A stretch of DNA of 64,000 nt, taken from positions 1 to 64,000 of the forward strand of contig VXIS01000175.1 in the NCBI GenBank assembly GCA_008704415.1, given 5' to 3'. The translations under genes were made by a program, and so were the position numbers. Positions 50,471 to 62,199 of the stretch are shown here, piece by piece. The notes beneath the pieces were generated by a model. That model ran no database searches, had not been told where the DNA came from, and was given only the letters and a program-made list of their open reading frames with translations. Each line of letters starts with the position of its first letter. Within the stretch, counting starts at the first letter, position 1. Origin of the DNA: Sphaerosporella brunnea (taxonomy: Eukaryota; Ascomycota; Pezizomycetes; Pezizales; Pyronemataceae).

Positions 50471-53400
50471 TCATCTCCGTCTCTGCAAAAACGCATCAGA
50501 AGGTCCCTTCGACCGAGCACGGCGTTCGGGACTCACGCCCTCATCACCGCCACCGACAGGCTGAGGCACGCCAGAAATCTCCAAACCAGCAAGTCCCATC
50601 GATGTGGGCCTCCGCCTTTCACCACCACTCCCGCCGGTACCCGCTCTGGATCGGTGAACATACTCCACTTGCCTTGCCGGCCTGTCGGTATTGGACCGCC
50701 TCAACGTAGGCCGAGGGGCAACAACAACGACTGGAGGAGCAGGTTGCTCGCCATCGTCAGCGGCCCGCTGGTGAAATGGCGTGTCGACGGCGGGCTCAGA
50801 ATTTTCGAGGTCCACGGCGGCGATGTACCGCTCGACGTTAGCTTGCTGTAATTCGGTCAGAAAGTTGCTCCGAGGGGCAGCTAGTGGCACAGTGCCGGGG
50901 GCATGCACCGTTTGACTGTGAACAGCAGGTGGTGGCGGCGGTTGCACTTCCACAGTAACAGCCACCGGCCGGGCTGTAGCCCCACGAGAGGCTGCTGCAC
51001 CGTTGCCGCGTGCAAGACCGAGGCCTGGGCCACGTCCTAGGGCGGCACCCGGAAGGGGTTCGGTCCTCCGGCGCTCCAACGGTGCTGGCCGTTCTGGACG
51101 AGCGGCCTCAACATCAGCAGCAAGACGCCGGATGCCGTTGCGCAGCCCAGCACCCAGCGTTCCCAGCGCAGCAAACGGATCGCGGGCAGGGTCTTGATCG
51201 GGGGCTGCAACTCTCGCCAGCCTTCGGATGACCTCTTCCTCTATGCGACGCTGGTTCCTATGGCCCCGACGCAACCGGTCAGCAACGTATGGATGACGGA
51301 TAGCGTCTTGAAGATTCCAGTCATGCACTACTGGTCTAGGCCCGACATACTCTCGTTCGGCCTCGCCGGCCTCGTGGTTGAACCAAGGACAGTCACACGA
51401 CTTCCATTTTGATCCGCATACGTAGCAGAATTGAGCTGTGCAATGACAAGTCCTTTGCAGTGGGTTAATGTCTCTCTCTCCGAGAGCTGAGTGCCGGGAA
51501 GGATCTTACATATGATTGCAACCTCGTTCAAGCTCCACCATAGCTCTGCAGCTGTAGCACCTTTGATACTTGTGCTTTTCGGCAGTTTGAATAAACTGGA
51601 GAGTCTCAGGGTCTGGTGGGCATTCCCCATTACCATGGGCTGGGCCGTTGCACATGGCACACACCGTGGTCTTGCACCTCTGGCACTGTCCGATATTGTT
51701 CTGGATGTCCTTTGGCGGGATCCATTCACCACAATCTGTCGTCGGGCAGTATATTCGGTTCGCTGTCGTATACTCCAGGTATTTTTTGTTCCAAGTTTTC
51801 TTTTCCTGATATCGCAGTAGATTCTCCACGTGCTTCAGGGGGATGTGTTCTGACGTGCAACATTTCGGTGGCATATGCGCTGGATCCGTCAAGGAAAGAA
51901 GAAACAGCCGCTTTAAACACTCGTTGCAAAACCAGTGCCCACAAGCCAACTATAGATAGGTTCCAATAAGCAAACATTTGAAGTAGTATGTTTACAATTT
52001 GACTGATTACCTTCGCCGCCTCCTTCGATGGGATCTCGTCGTCCATACAGGTGACACATTCGACTCTGTGACCGGCATCAGCATTCGAACTGGTCATGGG
52101 ATGATAAGACATACAGTTTTTTTGGCCTGTCATCGATTTCGAATCCTAGTACTGGCCTTTCCGGCTGCGGTTGCGGTTGTGTCCTGATAGATGGGAGCAC
52201 CCTTGCACTCTGTCTCCTCGCCTCCGTGGGCCTTTCCGGATGCCTGACAGTTGTTGATTGAGCCGGCTGCGACCTTCCCCGTGGCTGTGACCCTTCGGTT
52301 GGTCTTGGTGTCCTCTCCGCTAAGCGGCCATGTCTCTCAACAGGATGGGGTGGTGGCTGAGGTTGCGGCCGTTCCACATGTCTTTGTGCTGTCCTTTCCG
52401 CTTGTCGTACATGCGTCCTCTGCGTTTGTCTCGTGGGTATCATCTCGACCTGGGGTAATGGCGCTCTTTCGGGCGAAGCTGCTTGTCTTGTTGGCATTGC
52501 TGCGGCCTGTCGTACTGCTGACCTAGATCTTTCCCGTACTGATTCTCGCCTTGCAGGTATTATCTCAACCTGTACTGTCGCTCTATTGATAGTTCGCATC
52601 CTTTCCATGTCCCTCTCTCTTTGTCGATTTATCATCTCCGGCGCAATCGATCGCAAATCTCTCAGCTCAGGGTGGGGTGCGTGGTCCGGCCGTGACAATG
52701 GCTTTGCTCGTCGGCTTTCAATTCTTGCGGCTTCTAACTCCATCTTCCGTCGCTGCAGCAGACCCTTTTCCTCGTTGTCTTCGGCGAACGTAACTCCTAC
52801 ATTCTTTCGCCTTTCCAATCTTTCTACCGGCTCCCGATTCCCCACTTCCGCGGCCACCCGCTCATTCCGCTTCCTGGCCCTTCTCATACAACGTCCACAC
52901 GAAAGTTCAGGCTCCATGGACGAGTGCTCATGATGATGGTGATGACGATGTTCCGATCCGTTTTTGCGATGTTCTGGCGAACTGTCTTCAACATTATTTA
53001 GGCTGTTGTCTCTACTATGAATGTAATGCGCGAGATTTGGTGTCGGCCCAACCTCTCGTTTCGGAGAACCAGATCTCTTCACCGTCATGGTGGGTTTCCT
53101 ATGATGATTGAGGGTCAGCGATATGACCGGCCTCATTCGGTGACAATAAAGAACAAAACAAACCTCGCTATGAAACTTCCAACAAGCTGTTCGGCCATCG
53201 GGACCTTCGGTTTCTTCTCTTTCTTCACTTCTTTGATGGGTGTTTCGACGACGAGTATCTCTTTTTCCTTTCCCTTATCTCCTTCCGAATCTTCCGAGTC
53301 TGTTGTCTCTTTTGAATCCGACCTCTCTTTCTTCTTGTGTTTTTCTTTCTCTCTCTCAACCCGGTGTTTTTTCATCCTAGGCACACCAAGGAGAGCAGCC

Positions 53401-54164
53401 GCTTCGGTCGCCTTCTTGGTCTCCCGCTCTTGCTTTTTGACGCGACGCTCTTCCCGCCGAGTCTCCTTCTCCTCGGGAGCCTCTTCCTTCGACCTTGACA
53501 CCTTTTCAGGTTTTTCGGTCTTGGGTTTCGACGGCTTCCTCTTCGAGGAGGGCTCAACTAGTTGGCGAGCGGTCAACATCGGTCTTCTCGTTCGGCTTCT
53601 GCCTCTTCTTTCTTCTTCGGAGTAGTAGGTATAGGATGAGAGATACTCGTCGTCTTCGTGATAGTTGTCGTCGTCGTCGGCGTTGAAGCTCGAATACTGC
53701 AGCAATTGCAGAAACTCCCCCAGCCAAATACTGACTCCGTCCTCCTCTCCAAAAGGGCGATCGTCCCCGTCGTCTTCCTCGCCGATGTACTGCTCAACGT
53801 CGTGGAACCAGCTCTCCCAATTGATGTTTTCCAATGGTGCCACCACACGCAGCAGTAGCTTTGGAACAACAGTAAACCCACCACCTCCACCCACGCCGCC
53901 CACGCCGCCGGCGCCCCCTTCACCAATGGGATACCCAGATTCCAGATGCGCCTCGCAGCAGTGCGTGTTGTCAGGTGCACCGGCGTTGTCGTCGTTTTCG
54001 TTGTTGTCGTCGCGCCGCTGGGTGGTCTCTGTGCATTCACGCGATGGCAGCGGATCCCGCCACCACCACCACCGCCGAAACGAACGTGTTTGCAGCGTAG
54101 TGGCTTCCCTTCGCTGGCGACGAGCGTTGATATCTTTAACAGCCGGGCCCGAGAGTCGCGATAA
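50471..54164 (-). CDS. RBR-type E3 ubiquitin ligase (start unresolved)
   Basis: Transfers ubiquitin through a RING1-IBR-RING2 relay. Exons: first exon ending 53164, then 53098-52115, 52065-52011, 51949-51510 and 51452-50471. RING1 starts CVTCMDDEIP and continues LACGHWFCNECL after the third intron. The IBR follows (YCPTTDCGEWIPP, CKTTVCAMCNGPAH). RING2 is YQRCYSCRAMVELERGCNHM then TCHCTAQFCYVCG; the Cys of GCNHM is the expected catalytic thioester residue. All RBR-region splice joins are in phase. The first exon's frame is open up to 54164 and looks coding (acidic, then Lys/Glu-rich), but its first ATG is at 53579, which would give 958 aa. A further 5' exon is likely. Long Arg/Pro/Gln-rich linkers flank the RBR. 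Confidence 0.85.
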
Positions 54165-55408
54165 CTAGATGGCCTGCAATGCGTATGGCGTAATTGAGCA
54201 GCAAGCTCTGCTGGAGCAGGAACGATGTATCTATCCCCCCACAAAAAAAGTCGGTTGTTGCTCGCGTTTCTCTGCCAGTCTCGGTTCGATTCGATTCAAT
54301 ACCTACAGCGACATTCGCAGGTATCCTAGTTAACGGCGACAGAAAGAGAGCCAGGTACCGCGTCGCACTGATTCGTCGCTGGGACGACGGTAAACAACGA
54401 AACCTGGCCTGGTTGTGCAGAGAATCAATCGGTGGAAAAAAACGACAAAATGGAAAATATGATGGATGAGCTGGCACAAATAAGATGGTGACGGATATCT
54501 ATGTATCTATGATGCTTGCAGCTCCTGCAGGGGTCGTCTAGTCGAGTTCGAGTCGTGGCTGCATTTAAGGTAGGTAGGTATGTGTGTAGAATAGAGTGCT
54601 CGGTACATAGGCTGCGAGGTGTTCCTTTCCAGCAGATCACGACATCCTCCGGATCCTCCGCGACGGGGCGGGGCGAGTTGGGGTTTGTGTTGTCATGTCG
54701 AGACCACCTATGGAGGCGGTTAGTTATGAAGAAAAGAAATCTCTGGGGGATCGAGAGGGGTTACGTGGTTTTTCTTCTTCTTCGGCTTTCTCTTGTTTAC
54801 TCAAGCGGCGAGCCACTGTATCTGTCTTTCGGCGGAGATCGCAACGTTGCTGGACATCCCGCTTCACTGCAAACTGTGCTGTACAGTGTGATGCGGTCAT
54901 TCTGCAGTGGCGAGACACAAAATTGAGCATGGCGGCTCACTCGACCCCGCTCGATCGATGCGCACTATTGTAGCCTGGCCCGACGTTGAATCGTCTTCTG
55001 TCCGAGGTTTGGATTCCCGTGGTTTTGACTATGGTGGCGGACAGCTCCAGCATGTTGACCCCGGACATCGCGACCACAACAAAGAAAGTGGAGAAAATGG
55101 CTCCATAGATTTGTAGAGAAGCACCTTGCCTAACAGTTTGGGACGTCAAAAATAAATTATTCCATCTGGCTGATAGCATTCGAAATTTTGAGGAGCAAGC
55201 CCTCGAGTGAGATTACATGTATATAAGCACGACATATCACTCGGAGTCGCATTATTAGGCTTAGTTGATCGGCAAAATGAATGAACAATATAAATTTCCC
55301 TCTTCTCACTCATTGGCTAGATCGGCTTTTAGCGCGTCAAACAGTTGGATTTTTGGCCACGGTTTCCACGATTTCTGGAAATACCGGTTCCTGATTGGCC
55401 ACAGGAAG
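54165..55408. other. Upstream of the RBR gene, nothing firm
   Basis: Probably promoter and leader, and perhaps the missing first exon of the RBR ligase. Frames of up to 136 codons here have no protein character. Confidence 0.35.
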
Positions 55409-55410
55409 TA

Positions 55411-55609
55411 CCGTATTAGCTCGGGTAAGAGATACCCCATAAATTGCTTTTTTCTTGTGAATATTTTCTCAGAATGGCAAGTGATAGACCATAACTGGTA
55501 GTTTTAAGCTTGCCAAGGAGGGCTTCTGTTTTTTCTAACTTCTTTTTAGAGAAATTCACTGCCCTATAAGGCAACTTTTTGTCACTATCTCTTACCCGAG
55601 ATAATACGG
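55411..55609. mobile_element. Tc1/mariner-like MITE with TA duplication
   Basis: Left arm CCGTATTAGCTCGGGTAAGA (from 55411) and right arm TCTTACCCGAGATAATACGG (to 55609) are inverted copies with one mismatch over 24 bp. TA stands directly outside both ends (55409-55410 and 55610-55611). The 199-bp element has an AT-rich interior and no ORF. Size, inverted ends and TA flanks fit a non-autonomous Tc1/mariner or pogo element. Confidence 0.8.
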
Positions 55610-55611
55610 TA

Positions 55612-56723
55612 CCCCATCTACTCGACTGTAAGACACACGCGTTTTCGATGTTGGATTAAAGTAGGCAGGAGCGATCTCATAAGCGAAAACTCAAAGATAT
55701 AAAATCGCCGTTTCATTGCCAGGAGCTCAACGGCAGAGATCAGAGACTACTCTAACTAAGGGTCAGGGTTTTTGACACCGCTTCTTCGATAAAACGTGTT
55801 TCTAGTACTCCACAGGTCTAGGTATACAGTCGTTAGATAAGAATTATTCCTGAAAGAGAGTAATTTTGGTGTGTGTTGGGACGGATTACCAATCGTGGGC
55901 AGACTCACTTCTACTTCACAAGTTCTCACTCGCAACTTGCGAAGTCCTCTCCGTCTCATTCATAACCACGCCGCAATTCCCACAGCTTCCTGTCATCCGC
56001 TGTGAAAAAATCTCAATGGGACTCATTTTGCGGCCTCGCCGACCTTACGTGCTTGCTGTAGCAAACCACCCAACACTTTTGCTCAAAGGAATATCACATC
56101 TCACCGAGTGCTGCCTCATGCCCGCTTCAATCTCGTAGCCTACATATTCATCACCGGGCACAGTAACATAGCACACAACACAGCATCCTGAATAAATAAA
56201 TCTCTCTTATATTCATTCAGCATTTCTCTATGCAGTCAACAAAGACACCAACCCTATCTCCCCCACAATAAAAGCCAGCAGACTCTCAAGCAGCGTCTCC
56301 CAGAAGCCCCAGAGGCGCACACACACACCATGGTGCAGCCGGCGTAGCTTCCACTAGAAAAGAAACCGAGAAAAAGAACAGGTGTAAGGGGAAACACTCC
56401 AGGATCATGATTTCAAAAATAAAAAAAAGTCAAAGAAAGGAGCGCAAAAAATGACACCTTGCCGTGAAAAGTTTAACTTTAGTTAGCAGCTGGGCATCAT
56501 CTGTCTCAATACCTTCTTTTCTTTTTTTTTTTCTTTTCCACAATCTCCTCCCTAAGTCATTTCCCCTCTTCCCTTTCCCTCTCTCCCAATTGAACTCGAA
56601 GAAATCTACTTTTCATAACGAAACAGAAAAAAAGGGATACAGAATTGAAAAATTAAAAAGCTGCGACTCCTAACCCCCAGACCCACCCCATGCTGAATGT
56701 TAGCGTGTTGATCTTCGATCTAC
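55612..56723. other. Intergenic, nothing recognised
   Basis: AT-rich and pyrimidine-rich stretches; probable 3' UTR of the TB2/DP1 gene. No credible ORF. Confidence 0.4.
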
Positions 56724-57793
56724 TTACTCATTGTGCTCATGCTCCTTGGGAGCAGTTCTGGAGCCCCAAGAGCCGAACCATCCGTTTCCACCAGCAGAGG
56801 TAGCCGGGGGACTAAGCGTGTCATCCATCTCGACGTGATCAAAGTCGCCCTCATAAGATGAGAGATGCCCGACGGAGTAGCTCTTGTGGATGCCACTCTT
56901 CTCGTCGGCACTGGCAGCAGCAGTGTCGACACCCCCGGCACCCTGGATAGACTCCATCTCGGTTTCCAATGCGGCCATAACAGTCTTGAGCCGCTGTCGC
57001 TGAAGTTCGATGAACCGAGCCTTCTCGGCAGTACCTTTCACGTGCGGCGGGATAAGGTTGCTGGAACCACCTGCAGCCTGGCTACCAGGCACTTGCTGCA
57101 GTGCTGAGGAAAGGAACGCGTAGAAATCGGTGGCCATCTGCGGCGCATACGGGGTGAGCGGGGGTACGCGCCATCTGGAGAAGAGGGCCTGCGCGAAGCT
57201 GGCCGCGTCGTGAGGGGGCGGGGTAGCGGGCTGGTCCTCCGCCTGTGGCAGCACGATGCCAAAGACAGTTTGTTTCACGACATCGATTAGGTGCTGAATA
57301 TATTCGGCACCAGCCGCTTTCGCCTGGTCGTGTGCTCGCGATATGAACTCTTCGATCTCCGCCTCGTGCTTATTGAGTGTCGGGTGAACATGTTCGAGGT
57401 AAAGCTGAGTTGCGCCCTGAGTTTGCGGAAGCACCAGCCATAGCATGAAACCCGCCCGGATATCATGGTAGAAAGGGAGCCTGCGGGTTATGAGCTCGAG
57501 ATGCCTACGCGTAGAAGGGTTTGCGGGATTCTACCAGGACACTGCCCAGCCTACCCAGGACTCCACGCAGAGCACGCAAGCCAAAACTATCCAATACATC
57601 AACCATGGCGTAAGCTGCGCCGGGTCATTGGCTTTGAGAGCTTTGTAGGACGCGAAGATGGGGAATGCGAAGGTTGCGATGGAACTGCCGACGACGGGGG
57701 GGTTAACAAGCTGTTCTGAACTTCTCGAAGATATACACGCGACTGATGGAATAATGGAAGGTACCAGATCAGTTTCGACAGTAGATCGAACAT
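56724..57793 (-). CDS. TB2/DP1/HVA22 (REEP-like) membrane-shaping protein
   Basis: Family of hairpin membrane proteins that curve tubular ER (Yop1/REEP relatives). Exons 57793-57765, 57684-57535 and 57480-56724 give 936 nt, or 311 aa. The conserved domain occupies about residues 1-110: SIATFAFPIFASYKALK, LTPWLMYWIVLACVLCVESW and FYHDIRAGFMLWLVLPQTQG. The last block appears only after splicing the 54-nt intron in phase 2. The long C-terminal tail is polar and Ser/Ala/Gly-rich. It is longer than Yop1, so it is more likely the HVA22-like paralogue. The TAA at the end overlaps a perfect donor (GAGTAAGTA), so an extra exon is conceivable. Confidence 0.9.
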
Positions 57794-60247
57794 GATGGAT
57801 ATTTGAGATATTGGATGATTTGTGGGATGATTCGATTCGGGCGAGTCCGGCGACGAGGCAGAGGGGGGTTTGAAGTTGCAATAAAGAGGTAGCGTGGGAG
57901 CTAAGCTGCTGGGGGGGAGGGAGGAGCTTTGAGCTTTGTAACAGATCAGAGACGGGCTAGACGTCGAACAGAACTCAAACAACGTTGACAAGCAAACAGA
58001 GAAGTTGGTGTTTTTTTATAACTTCGCAAGCACTTGTCGATATATAGTAGATATAAGACTGGAAAAGAGGGGAAGACAGAAAAGTATCTAATAAGCGCGC
58101 AGCAAGTTGAAGGGAAAAAAAGGGCGGTGGAAGCGGGGTTGACAGTTTGCGTAGGTGTTTTCGATGTGATTTTTTTTTTCTTCTTTTTGAAGGAGGGGCA
58201 CGCAGAGTATGTATGTACTCTAGAGTATGCAGCAGCAGATGGGTGGGAATGTGGGTCGTTACGAAAAGCAAGAGGTCAACCCGTGACGTGGGTCCAACAG
58301 CTCTTGCGACGTCTCCGAGCATGCCGGGAGGGCCCTTTCCGCGGCTTACTCCAGACGGAGGTGTCCTCGTTCGTGTGCCCCCGCGGCGATGGACCGCTGT
58401 GGTGCTGGGTGAAGAGGGGAATTCGCGAGGCTCGTTTCAACGACGAATCATGGCCAAACAGCGAGCGGAGGCGCACGAACGGCGAAGACGACTACCTAGT
58501 AACAACTTAGTAAGTACTTGTGGTGCTGCAACTGTGAGCTGGTGTTCCGCCACGCGGTGTTCCTCTGGGGCAAGCTGGCTGTTCTCTCGATTCCGGTCAG
58601 TCGTGGCATTTCTGACAGGCCAAGTGACGGCCCCATCATAAATACCGACTGGTGTGTTCCGGGGGCCGGTGCGGGGGGGGGGTGGGCAGGCGGGCGGCTG
58701 GTCGGCAGGTAGAGTAGATAAGTCTAACGGCGGGCAGGGGCGCGCAGTATCTCTGAGAGCAGGCGGTGATGCGGCGGCGGCGGTATGACTCCAATTGACG
58801 AAGAAGCCTTTGTATTGTAGCTGTAAATGCCGTCTTTGGCACCGCGGATCTCTCAAGCCATTTTCAACCAAAAATACACGCCTTCCGCCTTTCATGGGCC
58901 CAAAGATCTGCGAACCTTGGACCATAGCTTCAGCTCCATGTAGGTACTGAAAACCCCCACACCAGAAGGACAACACGATCGTCGAGGATCCGCCGCAGTA
59001 GGTACTGGTAAAGAGACGATGAACGTGGCAGACAAAAATCAGACACATGAGCTCATGTAGGGGTTATATCGTCCAAAAAACACGCTGTCAGTGCCCCCAT
59101 GCCGCCGCAGCGTTACCCAACCGATTCCGAGAGACGTGATCAATGCCAAGCAAGGGAATTCATGAGGCCGAACACCGGCTCACCACCCCATCCCTCCTAC
59201 TTTAACACAATTCTCGGAGACGTGATGTTGAGCATCGGTAATAGAATGCGAGGCTCTTTCTATGAGACGAGAGCATTAGCACTGTGATACCGTGTATAGA
59301 ATACATGAATTCGCGGCCATACAAAGTGCTTGCCATCTTAAACACGACGGACGAAGGAATAGCTGCCGGTGTGTAATAGATATCGATGATGGGCTCACAT
59401 GAATTGGAGCCACTGTAAATCACAAAGGGATTGAATGAGGAAACCACAATCATTCTTTGTAACCTCGAGCTCGCTTTGATGCAGTTCAGAAACGCCCAGC
59501 GTTCAAGATGCAGTGATGTCGATAATCCCGCAGGCCGGACTACTATCGCTATCTGCAGTTGAGTGTAGGCGCATCAAACTGATGCTATCATCTATCATCG
59601 ATGACCTGAACGTATGCGACAGCACCACTCCTTCTGTGCTTCTGTACATAGAGCAGGTATTCTATGTACATACAATGAAGCGTCCGCCGAGCCTCCTCCT
59701 CAAGCGCGGTCTAGGACTCTAGGTATCCCAGCAGCAACGTCGATCCTCTAGATCCAGGTACTCTATCGTGTAGTCAGATTACTAATCCTGGTCCGAATTA
59801 TCTCTCTCGGCCTTCCGTTCTCGCCTCTCACGGAGCCCAGCCGAGGCCCGGCGATCTGCCGCACCAACCAACCCCCCCCCGCTTTCATCATCACCAGGCA
59901 CGCAACACCCCACTTCTTTCTTGCTCGCGTGCAGCCCATAGACATCACATCCCACTATTCAACCGAATTTGAGGATCCCCCCCTCCACCGTTCAGCGCCT
60001 TGGTGAGAAAAGCGTATTCTGTTGTGGTCGTCCGTGGCCGTACAATGAAAGTGACCTGTGCCTGAGAATGCCGGTGTGTTGGCAGCAGCTCCGCATCTAT
60101 TTAACCACTCTCGTCACAATTTTCACGGTTCCGTGTATCCAACAAAGCACCCCCCAATAACCAGCCACCTGAAAGCACGCAAGTCCAGCAGCAGAATTAC
60201 GCTCACCCCTCCCCCCCCGGGTCAAATACACCCGGCCTCCAACAGCA
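57794..60247. promoter_or_regulatory. Large divergent intergenic region
   Basis: 2.45 kb between divergent TB2/DP1 and TANGO2 genes. It holds a T-run at about 58171-58180, a G-tract near 58674-58683, and frames without family motifs, which I reject. Promoters of both genes must lie here. Confidence 0.4.
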
Positions 60248-61597
60248 ATGTGTATCCTTCTACTCTCAACAGCTCACCCAGATTATCCCCTCATCCTCCT
60301 CTCAAATAGAGATGTCAGTACCTTGTCTTGGCTTCGCCCTGCCTCAGACGCACACATGTTCAATGGCTGACAGTTCATGCGTTATGTCCTGCAGGAGTTC
60401 CTCCATCGTCCAACGCAGCGCGCAACGTATTGGGAACCTCCATACGAACATGTGTTCTCTGGCCGCGATCTGGCCCGCCCAGAGAAAGGCAAGCTTTCCC
60501 CGCTCTGGCTTCACACCTTTCCTGTCCTCTGAAGAGGAGATAGAAGATTGACACCTTAGGCAGGTACTTGGCTAGGCGTGTCTAAGCAGGGCCGATTGGC
60601 CATCTTGACCAACTACCGCGAACCCTCTTCGGCCATGGCGATTGGCGAGAAGTCTCGGGGAGCAATGATCACGTCATTTCTTTGCTCCCCCGACCCCGTT
60701 GAAACTCCCATCAGAGACTGGATTCACAAGGTCCTCGAGACGGGAGAGATGAAGGGCGTTGGCGGATTCTCAATGTTGTGCGGTACTCTACGGCCCAACG
60801 GCGAAAACCTGAAGGAGCTCGCGGTCATCTCAAACCGAACGATTCACCGTGATAATGGCCTTGAAACAAAGGCGCAATGGATCGGCAGCAAGAAGGGCGA
60901 GACACGTGGGCTAAGTAATACCTTGCTTGACCAACCGTGGCCCAAGGTAGAGATGGGAGAAAAACTGCTCGCGGAGGTCGTCCAGAAATCGGTCGAAGAA
61001 GGAGTTTCTGAAGATGAACTTCTCGAGCGGTGTTTCCAGGTTCTCAGTCACAATACATTGCCATTGATCACTGCCGACGATACCTATGAAACCGAAATGG
61101 ATGCTCTCAGGCTCTCCATTTTCATTCCGCCGTTCGACGCCGCATCGGAACATGCTACTACTCCTAACGGCCACAGAGCACGAACCCCCGAAGATTCACA
61201 GAAACAGTCGCCACGTGCTGAAGATATTGCCTCTGGTAAGCCGTCCAATCTCAGGGACGTGGTCATCGACACGGATGCGCGGACAACCGTAGTGAACGGT
61301 CTATGCACGAGCGCTCTTTGCACGAATGCTGGAACAGGTCTCTGCCCGCACGGATCAAGCATCTCGAACTCTGTGACACCTATTGTACCGAAGATGAGCG
61401 AAGAGGAGCTGAAAAAGTGGAGAAAATCCCCCCGGCTTTACGGCACGGCGCAGCAGAGCGTGATCTTGGTGGACAAGAAGGGCCGGCTGAAATATGTCGA
61501 GAGAACGCTCTACGCCCAGGACGCAAGCCCGCTTGATAAGAAGGACCAAGAAGTTGTGACTGAGTTCCAGATCGAGGGCTGGCGGTCGGAGGCATAG
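60248..61597 (+). CDS. TANGO2/NRDE (DUF833) family protein
   Basis: Homologue of Transport and Golgi organisation 2, a conserved protein linked to lipid, acyl-CoA and haem handling; its exact activity is unsettled. Exons 60248-60313, 60395-60488 and 60564-61597 give 1194 nt, or 397 aa. The N-terminal signature NRDE (20-23) is split by intron 1 between D and E. FSGRDLARPEKGTWLG and QGRLAILTNYRE follow. The second intron has GC instead of GT at its donor (AAAG|GCAAGC) and ends TAGGCAG; only this join restores the family block. The C-terminal part has an extra Ser/Pro-rich insertion around residue 230. Confidence 0.9.
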
Positions 61598-62199
61598 AGC
61601 TGGGCTGATTCGGCCTAGCTTTTACTTTGTGGGGTTATCTGCGGGGCTCATTGATGATACCAGGCTACTACTCATTTTGAATTTTTGGGAGGATCGAGTA
61701 AACGTTTGCAAGTGAATGGCACATCAATGCCTTCAGCAAAGCAGGTCGGCGATGGCAGTCTGCATGTCTAAAAGTACCTACTACTACACTTGCCTCTTAC
61801 TGCCCCGGCAAGTACCGTGCTTGCCTTGTATTAGCCGCCTCACACAGAAACTTTGCACCTCTGTAGAGATATGCTTGGCCATCGCTTCTCGGTGGCTGCT
61901 GGCGGGGCAAGAAGGAAGGGCCCATACGAAGGTCGCCATCGCCACCCGTCCATTGATATTGTTGCACCTTTGTGCTTCTGCGTCTCCGATCACCAATGAT
62001 CATTCTGTCCGCTCGCTATCCCCTTGTCGGTTGGCCCCATCACATCGCATCACTCCTTACCCGAACTGAGCATAGCCTGCTCGCGCGCGCTCCCTTTTCC
62101 CCAGAATGAGCTCCCTTCCTCAAGCCTCCGCGTTCTCCTCGCTCCCTCGGACAACCTTCTTCCCCGCCTCCCACCCAAACTTTTCCCTCAACCGTAATA
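61598..62199. promoter_or_regulatory. Upstream region of erg9
   Basis: Holds the TANGO2 3' end and the erg9 promoter. ATCACTCC at about 62049 faintly resembles a sterol-response element, but I would not call it. No other gene. Confidence 0.35.

Noticed and set aside
58437..59048. 203-codon minus-strand frame
   Set aside because: Mixed composition without domains, and it lies in the promoter gap between two divergent genes.
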